A DNA stretch of 61,854 bases from JAEUNX01 sp034004685 (GTDB lineage Bacteria > Pseudomonadota > Gammaproteobacteria > Burkholderiales > Rhodocyclaceae), in contig JAVEWG010000021.1 of NCBI GenBank assembly GCA_034004685.1, positions 1 to 61,854 of the forward strand, read 5' to 3'. Position 1 is the stretch's first letter. Each line of letters opens with the position of its first letter. Shown here in pieces: positions 17,380 to 25,971 of this stretch. Under the pieces are notes generated by a model. The model was given only the letters and a program-made list of their open reading frames with translations. It ran no database searches and had not been told where the DNA came from. A program made the position numbers and the translations under genes.

Positions 17380-18003
17380 TCAGCCCTTGCGGCGCTTCAG
17401 GGTATCGAGCACTTGCTGGCTGGATACGATGGTGGAGTACAGCGGCAACAGGTTCGCCAGGATGAAGTCGTGGGACTCCGCCGTGGCCCCCGCGATGCAG
17501 TCCTCCACCACGATGGACTGATAGCCATAGTCGGAAGCGGCCAGGGCCATCCCGGAGATGGCCACGTTGGTGGACACCCCGGAGAACACCAGGGTCTGGA
17601 TGCCCATGTGGCGCAGGCGGGTGTCCATATCCGTGCCATGGAAGCCCACCAGGGCGTAACCCCGGCTGAACACCACGTCCCCCGGCTGGGGGGCCACGCC
17701 GGCCACGGACAGGACTTCGTCGCTGCCCAGCTTCATGCCGCCCCGCTTCTTGGAACGGGCCATGATCAGATTGGTGATGGGCAGATCCGCGTAATCGGGC
17801 TGGTGGGCCACATGGGCGTGGATCACCGGCAGGCCGGCTGCGCGGAAGGCGGCCGCCAGATTGGCGATCCGGGGAATGATGGCGCGCTTTTCCACCTGCT
17901 CCGCCAGAGTCGGGAAATCCGTCAGACCCGGCTCGATCACGCCCCGCTGGCACTCGCTGATGATCAGCGCTACCCCTCGCCCCGGTTCCATACCTCTTAG
18001 CAT
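17380..18003 (-). CDS. Isochorismatase-fold protein lacking the catalytic triad
   Basis: 207 residues from ATG 18003, which has GAGGAG 6 nt upstream; an ATG at 18009 is too close to that site. The Rossmann-like isochorismatase fold is recognisable (VALIISECQRGVI, LPVIHAHV, THE-like loop TRLRHMGIQTLVFSGVSTNV). The family uses a D-K-C triad. Here the positions appear as Glu17 (SECQ instead of D-x-Q), Arg114 (FSRG instead of K) and Ala148 (STNVAIS instead of the Cys). It is therefore unlikely to be a normal cysteine hydrolase. It ends an operon of three crotonases and a ligase, which suggests a role with acyl-CoA intermediates or a non-catalytic one. Confidence 0.78.
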   Translation of the reverse strand: MLRGMEPGRGVALIISECQRGVIEPGLTDFPTLAEQVEKRAIIPRIANLAAAFRAAGLPVIHAHVAHQPDYADLPITNLIMARSKKRGGMKLGSDEVLSVAGVAPQPGDVVFSRGYALVGFHGTDMDTRLRHMGIQTLVFSGVSTNVAISGMALAASDYGYQSIVVEDCIAGATAESHDFILANLLPLYSTIVSSQQVLDTLKRRKG

Positions 18004-18013
18004 CGACATCTCC

Positions 18014-19567
18014 TCAGTTGTTGCCGGCATGCAGCCGGCGCAGTTCAAGCTTATTGACCTTGCCCGTCACCAGCTTGGGCAGTTCGCTCACCTGGATGAC
18101 CTTCTTGGGCTTCTTGTAGCTGGCGATCAGCTTGCGCACGTGCTCGATGATCTCCGCTTCGGTGACCTGGCAACCCGCCTTCACGGTGATCACCGCACCC
18201 ACGCTCTCGCCCCACTTCGGGTCGGGCAGGCCGATCACCGCGCATTCGGACACCGCCGGGTGTTGCAGCACCGCCTCCTCCACCTCCCGGGAATAGATGT
18301 TCTCGCCCCCGGAGATGATCATGTCCTTCTTGCGATCCACCAGGTAGAGGAAGCCGTCCTCGTCGATCTTGCCCACGTCGCCGGTATGCACCCAGCCGTC
18401 CCGGATCGTGTCCAGGGTGGCCACGTGGTTGTTCCAGTAGCCCCGGAACATGGCCACCCCCTTGGCCACGATCTCCCCGGCGACCCCCCGGGGGCATTCC
18501 TTGCCGTCCTCATCCACCACCTTGGCCAGGATATTGGGGTAAGGCTTGCCCACCGAGGTGAGGCGAGCCTTCTCCCTTTCCGTGCCATAGGGCTGGTGCT
18601 GGGTGGGGGACAGGCAGAACATGCAGATCTCGGTCTGGCCGTAGAGGTTGACGAAGCCGCAATGGAAGACTTCCATGGCCCGGCGCAGCACCGGCAGGGG
18701 CATGGGCGCGGCGGAATAGAGAATGGTGCGCACGCTGGACAGATCAGCGGATTCCAGCCCCGGCTGCTCCAGCACCATCTGCACCATGGTGGGGGCCAGC
18801 AGTAGGATGGTGAGGCGATCCCGCTCGATGGCCTTGACCACCTCGGCCGCCTCGAACTGGCGATGGAGATAGGCCGTTCCGCCCCGCACATGCTGGGACA
18901 GGCTGATCACCAGCCCGCCCACGTGGAACATGGGCATGACGATGAGCACCCGGTCGGTGGACTCCATGCCCAGCATCCAGGTGTCGGTCTGCACCAGCTG
19001 GCGCAATTCACGATGGCCCCAGATGCAGCCCTTGGGACGACCGGTGGTGCCGCTGGTGTAGATCAGGCAGGCAATGTCCGACTCCCGCGCCTTGAAGGGA
19101 GGGCCTTCGGGATCGCCGGTGGCGATGAAATCGTCGTAACTCTGGGCCCAATCGGCCTGGCCGCCAATGCAGACGTAGCGCTCGACGCTCTTCAGATCCT
19201 TGCGCAAGCCATCCACCAGGGACAGATACTGGGCATCGAAGATCAGCACCCGGGGGGCGCCGTCGTTGATGATGTAGGCCATTTCCGGCCCGGCCAGGCG
19301 AAAGTTCACCGTCGCCAGCACATAGCCGCTCCACTGGGTGGCGGCGATGATTTCGCCATACTCGATGGAATTCATGGCCAGCACGCCGACCCGATCCTGA
19401 TGCCCCACGCCGCCCTTGTGCAGGGCCGACCCGAGCTGCTTGGCCCGCCCCAGCAAGGCCCGGTGGCTCACGCTGCGCTCGCCCTCCACATAGGCGAGAT
19501 TGTCCCCACACCACTGGGCGTTGGATTCCAGATCGTCGGCAAAGGACAGGGGTAAAAAATCGTGCAT
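18014..19567 (-). CDS. AMP-forming acyl-CoA synthetase
   Basis: 517 residues, ATG with AGGAG upstream. AMP-binding motif LIYTSGTTGRPKGC, then NLYGQTEICMFCLS, GWVHTGDVGKIDEDGFLYLV and DRKKDMIISGGENIYSREVE. The C-terminal lysine motif is KLVTGKVNKLEL. It makes acyl-CoA from a free acid. It lies downstream of three crotonases in the same direction, and only 10 bp separate it from the isochorismatase-fold gene. The 71-bp gap before it contains a GC-rich stem (GGGGGCC/GGCCCCC at 19611-19628) with no T-run, which may pause transcription but is not a clear terminator. Confidence 0.9.
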   Translation of the reverse strand: MHDFLPLSFADDLESNAQWCGDNLAYVEGERSVSHRALLGRAKQLGSALHKGGVGHQDRVGVLAMNSIEYGEIIAATQWSGYVLATVNFRLAGPEMAYIINDGAPRVLIFDAQYLSLVDGLRKDLKSVERYVCIGGQADWAQSYDDFIATGDPEGPPFKARESDIACLIYTSGTTGRPKGCIWGHRELRQLVQTDTWMLGMESTDRVLIVMPMFHVGGLVISLSQHVRGGTAYLHRQFEAAEVVKAIERDRLTILLLAPTMVQMVLEQPGLESADLSSVRTILYSAAPMPLPVLRRAMEVFHCGFVNLYGQTEICMFCLSPTQHQPYGTEREKARLTSVGKPYPNILAKVVDEDGKECPRGVAGEIVAKGVAMFRGYWNNHVATLDTIRDGWVHTGDVGKIDEDGFLYLVDRKKDMIISGGENIYSREVEEAVLQHPAVSECAVIGLPDPKWGESVGAVITVKAGCQVTEAEIIEHVRKLIASYKKPKKVIQVSELPKLVTGKVNKLELRRLHAGNN

Positions 19568-19638
19568 GGCGGTCTCCTGGAGCTTATGTTTTGTTTCCCG
19601 CAGGGCGAACGGGGGCCGGGCGGCCCCCTTGAGATGAA

Positions 19639-20427
19639 TCAGTTGCCGACGAAACTGGGCTTGCGCTTTTCCAGGAAGGCCGCGACCGCCTCCAGGTGAT
19701 CCACCGCCTGCCGCGCCAGGGGATTGAGGTCCAGCTCCATCCGCTCCCCGTCGGCCATGGTGACTGCGCCATTGAACAGGGCCCCCTTGACCAGGGCCAC
19801 CGTCACGAAGGGCAGCGACTCGAAACGGCGAGCCAGGGCCAGGGCCGCGCCCAAGGCCCCCCCAGCCGGTACGATTTCGCTCACCAGACCACAGCGCCGG
19901 GCTTCATCCGCCCCCATGATCCGCCCCAGCAGCATGAGTTCCCGGGCCTTGGCGTCGCCGATCTTTTCCGGCAGCGACCAGAGCAGGCCTCCTTCCGGCA
20001 ACAAGCCCGCGCCCAGGGCATCGCTGCGGAAGCTCGCCCCCTCGCCGGCCACCACGAAATCACTGGCGGCCACCAGGGCCAGCCCGGCCCCGAAAGCCTT
20101 GCCCTCCACGGCGGCAATCACCGGCTGGGGGCCCCGGCGGATATCCCGGAACAGGGTCGTGGCGGTGCCAAGGCGGCCCCGCAGGGCAAGCAGATCCCCG
20201 GCGCCATCGGCCCCCCCGGAGAAATCGCCGCCAGGGCAGAAATCCCCCTCCCCGGTCAGCACGATGACCCGGCAGGACGGGTCGGTATTCAAGGCATGAA
20301 AGGTGCGGACCAGGGCTTCGGCGTGGGGGCGGCCCAGACCGTCCGGGCCGGCGCCGTAGAGCAAGGTCACGACGGCCACCGGGCCATCCAGCGCCACGGT
20401 CAGCAAGTCATTAGTGCGGTGCGTCAT
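19639..20427 (-). CDS. Crotonase-fold protein (enoyl-CoA hydratase/isomerase family)
   Basis: 262 residues from ATG 20427 with AGGAG; the longer open frame upstream is the antisense of the neighbour. The oxyanion-hole segments are present (CPGGDFSG, EGKAFGAGLAL). The two Glu residues that catalyse hydration in mitochondrial ECH are missing; the second region reads ALGAGLLPEGGLLWSLP, closer to the PaaG-like isomerase group, with Glu in place of its usual Asp. The C-terminus FLEKRKPSFVGN is standard. It is one of three consecutive paralogues and is more likely an isomerase than a hydratase. Confidence 0.85.
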   Translation of the reverse strand: MTHRTNDLLTVALDGPVAVVTLLYGAGPDGLGRPHAEALVRTFHALNTDPSCRVIVLTGEGDFCPGGDFSGGADGAGDLLALRGRLGTATTLFRDIRRGPQPVIAAVEGKAFGAGLALVAASDFVVAGEGASFRSDALGAGLLPEGGLLWSLPEKIGDAKARELMLLGRIMGADEARRCGLVSEIVPAGGALGAALALARRFESLPFVTVALVKGALFNGAVTMADGERMELDLNPLARQAVDHLEAVAAFLEKRKPSFVGN

Positions 20428-20465
20428 ATTGAACTCCTGGGCCCTGTTCGGCCTTCGTGGGACGC

Positions 20466-21221
20466 TTATCCTTGGAAAGAGCTGGTTTGAATCAGGCGGT
20501 CCCGGCGCAAGGCGGCGCCGTAATCCACCTCGGCCCGTAGGGCGCCGTCGGGGGTCTCGCTGCCCTGGCCCAGGGCCACCCGCAGATAGGCCAGGGCCTC
20601 CCGGGGCTGGCGGGCCATGGCCTCGGCCACCTTGACGGCAGCCGCCACGGCAGCGCCCTGGTCGGCCAACTGATTCACCAACCCGATGCGCAGGGCTTCC
20701 TCGCCCCCCACCTCGGTGGCGAGCATCATCAGCTCCCGGGCCTTGCTGGCCCCCACCCGCTTGGGCAGGGTCCAGAAGATGCCCGTATCGGGGATCAGGC
20801 CCACCTTGAGGAAGGCGGCGCAAAACTTGGTCGCGGGGGTGGCCACGATATAGTCGGTGGCGCAGGCCAGGGACAGCCCGGCACCGAAAGCATGGCCTTC
20901 CACCGCAGCCACCACAGGCTTGGGCCCGGTGGCCAGGAGGCGAACCACGGCCCGGGCCAGGTCGAAGACCTGGCGGCCGTCGACGATGGGCCGCTCCTTC
21001 ATTTCCGACAGGTCACCCCCCGCGCAGAAGGTGCCCGCCGCGCCGGTGAGGACGACCGCCCGGCACTCGACATCCTCGAACATCAGGTGTTCGAGGCGGG
21101 CCACCAGGGATTCCCGCATGGGGGTGGAAAAAGCGTTGCGCCGTTCCGGGTAGCTCATGGTCACGACGCACACGCGCCCATGACGGGTCACGGGGGCGAA
21201 ATCAAGCAAAGAATCGCTCAT
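20466..21221 (-). CDS. Crotonase-fold protein, PaaG-like
   Basis: 251 residues from ATG 21221, 8 bp after the stop of the upstream paralogue. The ribosome binding site is weak, so coupling to the upstream gene is likely. Motifs are CAGGDLSEM and EGHAFGAGLSLACATDY, with the active-site stretch FLKVGLIPDTGIFWTLP. Both classical hydratase glutamates are absent. The Asp in IPDTG corresponds to the catalytic Asp of PaaG-type isomerases. It also lacks the usual C-terminal FLEKRKPxF helix and ends RRDRLIQTSSFQG, so the oligomer contact may differ. Confidence 0.83.
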   Translation of the reverse strand: MSDSLLDFAPVTRHGRVCVVTMSYPERRNAFSTPMRESLVARLEHLMFEDVECRAVVLTGAAGTFCAGGDLSEMKERPIVDGRQVFDLARAVVRLLATGPKPVVAAVEGHAFGAGLSLACATDYIVATPATKFCAAFLKVGLIPDTGIFWTLPKRVGASKARELMMLATEVGGEEALRIGLVNQLADQGAAVAAAVKVAEAMARQPREALAYLRVALGQGSETPDGALRAEVDYGAALRRDRLIQTSSFQG

Positions 21222-21229
21222 GGAATGGG

Positions 21230-22021
21230 TTACTCGCCGGTGAACACGGGCTTGCGCTTTTCCAGGAAGGCCTTGACGGCTTCCTTGTGGTCCGCGGACC
21301 GGCGCAGGATGGGCTGGAGGTTGATCTCGGTTTCGTAGGCGCGCTCCAGCGTGGCGCATCCGTCAGCCAGGGCAGCCTTCATCATGGCCATGGCCAGGGG
21401 CGGCATGGCGATCAGGCGGCGGGCCACTTCCAGGGCCGCCGGCAGGGTCTGGCCGGCTCCCACCAGCTGGTTGGCGAGCCCGATTTCGTGGGCCTTGCGA
21501 CCGTCGAAGTCGCTGGCCAGCAGGATCAGCTCCCGCGCCCGGCCAGCGCCGACCTTCTGGGACAGGGTCCAGAACAGCCCGGTATCGGGCAGCAAGCCAA
21601 CTTTGACGAAGCCGGCGCTATAGCGCGCGTTGTCGGCAGTGACCACATAGTCGCTGGCGGCCGCCAGGGACAGGCCGGCACCGATGGCGAAACCCTCAAC
21701 CGCCGCCACCACCGGCTTGGGGCCCGACACCATCAACTTGTAGATGTCCAGCACCAGCTGGTTACGCTGCCGGAATTCCAGCGGGGTGCGTTGCTTCATC
21801 TCGGAGATGTCACCGCCGGAACAGAAACAGTTGCCGGACCCGGTGACCACGATGGCGCGGCAGGGATCCTCCACCACCATCAGCTCCCGCAACCGCACCA
21901 GAAATGCCTGCCGCACGGGCAGGGCAAAAGCATTGCGGCGAGCCGGGTTATTCAAGGTCAGGATGGCAATGGGGCCGTCCCGCTCCACCAAAACACTTTC
22001 ATCCAACGCGCTCACCGCCAT
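21230..22021 (-). CDS. Crotonase-fold protein, PaaG-like
   Basis: 263 residues, ATG with AAGGA. Motifs are CSGGDISEM, EGFAIGAGLSLAAASDY and FVKVGLLPDTGLFWTLS, ending FLEKRKPVFTGE. As in the two downstream paralogues, the glutamates of true enoyl-CoA hydratases are absent and a PDTG Asp is present. It is the first gene of the unit 22021-17380. A strong terminator directly upstream (22044-22073) isolates it from the DUF35/Ltp operon, so a promoter is expected in the roughly 20 bp before the start or read-through is used. Confidence 0.86.
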   Translation of the reverse strand: MAVSALDESVLVERDGPIAILTLNNPARRNAFALPVRQAFLVRLRELMVVEDPCRAIVVTGSGNCFCSGGDISEMKQRTPLEFRQRNQLVLDIYKLMVSGPKPVVAAVEGFAIGAGLSLAAASDYVVTADNARYSAGFVKVGLLPDTGLFWTLSQKVGAGRARELILLASDFDGRKAHEIGLANQLVGAGQTLPAALEVARRLIAMPPLAMAMMKAALADGCATLERAYETEINLQPILRRSADHKEAVKAFLEKRKPVFTGE

Positions 22022-22043
22022 AAGAATCCTTGCACATCAATGC

Positions 22044-22073
22044 AAAAAAACCTGGGGGGCCAGGCCCCCCAGG
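22044..22073 (-). terminator. Strong Rho-independent terminator after the ChsE/ChsH/Ltp2-like operon
   Basis: Nine-base arms CCTGGGGGG (22051-22059) and CCCCCCAGG (22065-22073) around a 5-nt loop. On the minus strand this is followed by seven T (A-run at 22044-22050). It lies 10 bp past the DUF35 stop. Confidence 0.85.
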
Positions 22074-22082
22074 TTTTGGCAC

Positions 22083-22544
22083 TTAAGCCGACACCCGCTT
22101 CCAGCGGATCAGGCTGACATCCTCGGCCATGGGCACGAAAACCGTTTCCACTGCCTCGCCGATCTTGATGCTTGCTGGATCCACCGCATTGAGCAGATCG
22201 TCCGGACCATTGACCAGATTGCCCACAAGGCGGATATGGGGGGCATCGTCCAGCTCCACCACCACCACGTTGTAGGGCGCCTGATCATTGAAGGCAGGCA
22301 GCAGCGGCGGATGGGGAACCACATAGGACCAGATCTTGCCCTTGCCCGACATCTTGCGCCATTCCTGCTTCATGGACTGACAGGAGGGGCACATGGGTCG
22401 GGGCGGGAAACGCAGCTTCCCGCAGTCCCCGCAGGCCTGGACCACCAGTTCTCCGCGAACCGATGCCTTGTAAAACTCGGCATCCTCCGGGGCGTCGGTC
22501 ACCGGCAGCGGCCAAGACGCGATCATCTTTTCATCACCAGCCAT
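22083..22544 (-). CDS. DUF35 Zn-ribbon/OB-fold protein, partner of the Ltp2-like aldolase
   Basis: 153 residues with an AAGGAG site. An N-terminal helix is followed by a four-cysteine zinc ribbon (CGDCGKLRFPPRPMCPSC) and a DUF35 OB-fold (GKGKIWSYVV, PYNVVVVELDDAPHIRLVGN). In mycobacteria the DUF35 domain is the C-terminal part of ChsH2 and binds the retro-aldolase Ltp2; alone it has no chemistry. Here it is a separate gene 10 bp after the Ltp-like gene. Length fits a free DUF35 domain. Role: scaffold that presents the acyl-CoA to the aldolase. Confidence 0.88.
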   Translation of the reverse strand: MAGDEKMIASWPLPVTDAPEDAEFYKASVRGELVVQACGDCGKLRFPPRPMCPSCQSMKQEWRKMSGKGKIWSYVVPHPPLLPAFNDQAPYNVVVVELDDAPHIRLVGNLVNGPDDLLNAVDPASIKIGEAVETVFVPMAEDVSLIRWKRVSA

Positions 22545-22554
22545 GGCGTTCTCC

Positions 22555-23703
22555 TTAGTTTCTCAGCACGATGGCGCTGGTGGGGACGGCTTCGCCGCTG
22601 GTGACCAGACAGGCATCGGCACCAGGCACCTGGTTGGTAGAGGTGCCCCGCATCTGACGCACGCCTTCGACGATCATGTTGAACCCGTGCACGTAGGCCT
22701 CGGACAGACCGCCGCCCGACGTGTTGATGGGCAGACGACCACCGACCTCCAGTGCCCCGTCTTCTGCGATAAATGCAGCACCCTCACCACGCTTGCAGAA
22801 GCCGTAGCCTTCCAGCGACAAGGGCACCAGGGTGGTGAAGGCGTCGTAGATCTGGGCGACCTTGATGTCCTGGGGCTGGATGTCGCTGTTGCGCCAGATG
22901 CCCCGCCCGGTGGCCCAGGAAGGACCGTCCAGGGGCGCGTCACAGAAGTGATTCATCATGGTCGGGTGGGGCGCGGTCATGCCCTGGGAAGCGGCGTGCA
23001 CATACACCGGCTTCTGCTTCAGGCTCTTGGCCCGCTCGGCCGAGACCATCACGCAGGCCAGGGCACCGTCTGTTTCCAGACAGTTATCGAACAGACACAG
23101 GGGCTCGGAGATCCAGCGGGCACTCATGTACTGCTCGCGGGTCAGGGGCTTGCCGTACATCTGGGCGGCGGGGTTGTTGTTGGCATGCTTGCGGCAAGCC
23201 AGGGCAACGTTGGCCAGATGGTCCCGGGTCATGCCGTACTCGTGCATGTAGCGACGGGTGAGCATGGCCACTTCGTCGGAAGGACGCACCAGGCCGTAGG
23301 GACGGCTGTACTTGAAAACGTCGGCCATGCGCTCCTGGGCCAGGGCCCAGACCCGGGCGCCGGAGCCGCGCTTGCGGGACCGCCAGACCACGCCGACATC
23401 GGCCTGCCCGGTGGCGATGGCCATGGCCATGTGCAGCACCGTGGCGCAGCCGGCGCCGCCGCCGTAGCCGATCTTGGAGAAGAAGCGCACATCGCCAAAA
23501 CCCAGGTTGCTGGCGATCTCGTTTTCCTCGGTGCTCTCCCAGGTGAAGGAGGACATGGCGTCCACTTCCGAGGGATGAATGCCGGCGTCTTCCAGGGCAT
23601 CCCGAATGGCCATGATGGCCAGCTCGGTCTCGGTGGGCTCCAGCCGCTTGGCAAAGGCCGTCTGGCCGATGCCAACGATCGCGGTTTTATCCTTGATCGT
23701 CAT
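22555..23703 (-). CDS. Ltp2-like thiolase-fold protein, putative steroid-type side-chain retro-aldolase
   Basis: 382 residues from ATG 23703; a longer frame upstream overlaps the previous gene. The fold is a SCP-x/thiolase type (TAIVGIGQTAF, KIGYGGGAGCATVLHMA, AQIYDAFTTLVPLSLEGYGF, NTSGGGLSEAYVHGF). Two tyrosines, Tyr286 (IYDAF) and Tyr337 (SEAYVHG), sit about 50 residues apart, as do the two catalytic tyrosines of characterised Ltp2. Ltp2 cleaves a 17-hydroxy-propanoyl-CoA side chain by retro-aldol. The gene is placed between a MaoC hydratase and DUF35, exactly the partners of Ltp2. A generic thiolase role is less likely but possible. Confidence 0.85.
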   Translation of the reverse strand: MTIKDKTAIVGIGQTAFAKRLEPTETELAIMAIRDALEDAGIHPSEVDAMSSFTWESTEENEIASNLGFGDVRFFSKIGYGGGAGCATVLHMAMAIATGQADVGVVWRSRKRGSGARVWALAQERMADVFKYSRPYGLVRPSDEVAMLTRRYMHEYGMTRDHLANVALACRKHANNNPAAQMYGKPLTREQYMSARWISEPLCLFDNCLETDGALACVMVSAERAKSLKQKPVYVHAASQGMTAPHPTMMNHFCDAPLDGPSWATGRGIWRNSDIQPQDIKVAQIYDAFTTLVPLSLEGYGFCKRGEGAAFIAEDGALEVGGRLPINTSGGGLSEAYVHGFNMIVEGVRQMRGTSTNQVPGADACLVTSGEAVPTSAIVLRN

Positions 23704-23707
23704 GGCA

Positions 23708-24226
23708 TCAACCCTTGCTTGCCGGGAACGGAGGCAGCTCACCCACCAGCCAACGGTCGGCGGAGCGCTTCCACGGGGATTCGGCGCCCGCCTTTTCAGG
23801 CAGGGCCACCGTGACGTTCACGATGGTGCACACGTTGTCACCCGCCTTCACTTCGATGGCCACATCCACCCAGCAACAACCGGTACGGTCAGTGTGCACC
23901 GCGCTGACGGTGCCACTGATGACCATGGTGTCACCCGGGTAGATGGAAACACGCATCTTGTAGGCGATGCGGGCGATCCGGCCCGTCGGACCGGTCCAGT
24001 CAGTGATGAAGCGGCTGATCCAGCCACCCTGGGTAGGGGTGTTGAGGAAGATGTCCTTGGTCCCAACCCGGCGCGCCCAGGGGTGATCGTGGTGCTGGGG
24101 CTGCCAATCCCGCGAAGCGGCGGCACCTTGCACCACGGTGGTCGCGGTGATGGGAGCACGCAGCTCGGGTACGCAGTCGCCGACCTTGACCTGATCGGCC
24201 GTCAATGAACGATAGCTCTTTCCCAT
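23708..24226 (-). CDS. MaoC-like hydratase, catalytic subunit (ChsH1-like)
   Basis: 172 residues from ATG 24226, which has AGGG 9 nt upstream; an ATG at 24235 would overlap the previous gene. It is a single hot-dog domain with the hydratase-2 active site SRDWQPQHHD: Asp40 and His45 are both present. In the mycobacterial ChsH1-ChsH2 heterotetramer one MaoC chain carries the Asp/His pair and the other does not; this one is the catalytic one. It hydrates the enoyl-CoA made by the upstream dehydrogenase pair. Stop and next start are 4 bp apart. Confidence 0.87.
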   Translation of the reverse strand: MGKSYRSLTADQVKVGDCVPELRAPITATTVVQGAAASRDWQPQHHDHPWARRVGTKDIFLNTPTQGGWISRFITDWTGPTGRIARIAYKMRVSIYPGDTMVISGTVSAVHTDRTGCCWVDVAIEVKAGDNVCTIVNVTVALPEKAGAESPWKRSADRWLVGELPPFPASKG

Positions 24227-24227
24227 G

Positions 24228-24782
24228 TCATGCATCCCTGTTGTAGCAGAAGAATTTGTAGCGCTCGATACTCACCAACTGGCCGTTTTGGTTCTTGTAC
24301 TGCACTTCATTGACCCAGTTGCGGCCGGTGCCCAGCTTGTTGGTGCGCAGTTCGCCGATGCCGACAATCTTGGAAATGATGGTCAGACGATCACCAAGAC
24401 GCATGGGTTCGTAATACTCGGCGTCGATACCACCGACGATGCCTTCCTTCAACCCGGAGAAATCCTTTAGGGCGAAGTGGGTTTCCATGGGCATCCGTAG
24501 CGGACGCTTGAAGCTCGACGCTTCCACGCCGTGCACATCCCAGATTTCGTCGGGACGCCGGGGCGACCAGCGGTAAGTGGACGTGTAGGTCAAGGTCGAA
24601 GGGGTCGGAGCGATGATGCCGCCGGTGATTTCCTTGGCGACTTCTTCATTCCAATACAGCGGATTGCCGTCGCGCATGGCTTCGAGCCAGGCATCGATTA
24701 GGCTCTGCTCCACCTTCAGCTCGGCAACACGCTCGATCTGGAAGCCTTCCCAGTCCTCGAGCTTAGTCGGGTAATTGATCAT
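24228..24782 (-). CDS. MaoC-like N-terminal hot-dog subunit (ChsH2 MaoC part)
   Basis: 184 residues from ATG 24782 with a perfect GGAGG site. It is of the FAS1-like dehydratase N-domain type (GNPLYWNEEVAKEITGGIIAP). At the hydratase signature the chain reads MRDGNPLYW: Asp38 is kept but the His is replaced by Tyr, so it is probably the structural, substrate-binding subunit. Together with the DUF35 gene at 22083 it would add up to a ChsH2 of usual length. In mycobacteria these two parts are one chain. Confidence 0.85.
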   Translation of the reverse strand: MINYPTKLEDWEGFQIERVAELKVEQSLIDAWLEAMRDGNPLYWNEEVAKEITGGIIAPTPSTLTYTSTYRWSPRRPDEIWDVHGVEASSFKRPLRMPMETHFALKDFSGLKEGIVGGIDAEYYEPMRLGDRLTIISKIVGIGELRTNKLGTGRNWVNEVQYKNQNGQLVSIERYKFFCYNRDA

Positions 24783-24795
24783 GAATCCTCCAATA

Positions 24796-25971
24796 TCAAG
24801 TCGGGTTGGGCAGGCCAAGGCCACGACGGGCAATGATGTTGCGCTGGATCTCGTTGCCACCGGCGCCAATGGTCAGAATCACGCCGGCACGGTGGATCAG
24901 CTCGAACAGGCCTTCTTCGATCGCGCCTTCGTTGTCGATGCGCAGCATGGTTTCCGGCCCGACCACCGTGGTGATCACGTTGGCCATGTGCTGGAACAGC
25001 TCACTACTGGTGATCTTGGTCATGGCTGCGGCAACCGCGGCTTCGTAGCCCTCCAGGGCCACCACGCTGTAGCTGTGGAGACGGCCTTCTTCCAGCAGGA
25101 CCGACAGCTTGGCCACGGCGCTGCGGACCGCCGGATCGTTGCGGACGGGTTCGCCATCACGGGTGGCGGTGCGCACCCACTCCAGGAACTTGTCGAAGAT
25201 CCGTTGCTGATAGCTGTGGGGGAAGAGGATGTGACGTTCGAAGTCGAGGGCTTCGGAAATGACCTTGAAGCCTTCGCCTTCCGGGCCGAAGCGCTGGCTG
25301 TCCGGCACGTACACGTTGTCGAGGAAGACCTCGTTGGTACGCTCGCCGTTGATGCAGAACATCGGGTTGATCTGGATCCCCGGGGTGTTCTTGAGGTCGA
25401 TCAGGAACAGGGTGATGCCCTTGTGCTTGGGGCCCGTGGCGTCGGTTCGGGTGGCCAGGTAATACCAGTCGGCGAAGTGGCCGGAAGTGGTGAAACGCTT
25501 CTGGCCGTTGATGCGCCAGCCGTCACCATCCCGGGTGGCCTTGATCTTCAGGGACGCCAAATCGGAACCGGCTTCCGGCTCGGAGTAGCCAATGGCCCAT
25601 TCGATCTCGGCGTTAATGATCTTGGGCAGGAAATAGGCTTTCTGCTCCGGAGTGCCGTGCTTGGCCAAGGAGCGGCCGAGGATGCCGACGCCCTTGCCAG
25701 GACTAGGGGCATTCTCATAGGCACAAATTTCATTGAGCAGATAGTCGTAACGATGGGATAGACCCTTGCCGCCCAGTTCTTTGGGCCAGGACACGCCAAG
25801 ATAACCGCCTGCGGCCAGATCCTTCATGAAACCGCGACGGGCGGGGGTATCGATATAGCGCGTCGCTTCCGCGCCGCGAACCCGCACGCCCGGCTTTTCA
25901 GCGCACTTCTTGATGTAGGCGCGGGCTTCTTCTTCCCACGCGCGTTCTTCAGGAGAAAATTCGAAATCCAT
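24796..25971 (-). CDS. Acyl-CoA dehydrogenase, catalytic subunit of a heteromeric pair
   Basis: 391 residues. Motifs GYSEPEAGSDLASLK, RFTTSGHFADWYYLATRT and C-terminal GAGGNEIQRNIIARRGLGLP. The usual C-terminal Glu (MCAD Glu376) is replaced (IGAGG), but a Glu at the isovaleryl-CoA-dehydrogenase-like site is present in ALDFERHILF. This matches the subunit with the base in heterotetrameric steroid dehydrogenases such as ChsE1-ChsE2. The start ATG overlaps the previous stop as TAATG, so the two chains are made together, as expected of an obligate complex. Confidence 0.88.
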   Translation of the reverse strand: MDFEFSPEERAWEEEARAYIKKCAEKPGVRVRGAEATRYIDTPARRGFMKDLAAGGYLGVSWPKELGGKGLSHRYDYLLNEICAYENAPSPGKGVGILGRSLAKHGTPEQKAYFLPKIINAEIEWAIGYSEPEAGSDLASLKIKATRDGDGWRINGQKRFTTSGHFADWYYLATRTDATGPKHKGITLFLIDLKNTPGIQINPMFCINGERTNEVFLDNVYVPDSQRFGPEGEGFKVISEALDFERHILFPHSYQQRIFDKFLEWVRTATRDGEPVRNDPAVRSAVAKLSVLLEEGRLHSYSVVALEGYEAAVAAAMTKITSSELFQHMANVITTVVGPETMLRIDNEGAIEEGLFELIHRAGVILTIGAGGNEIQRNIIARRGLGLPNPT

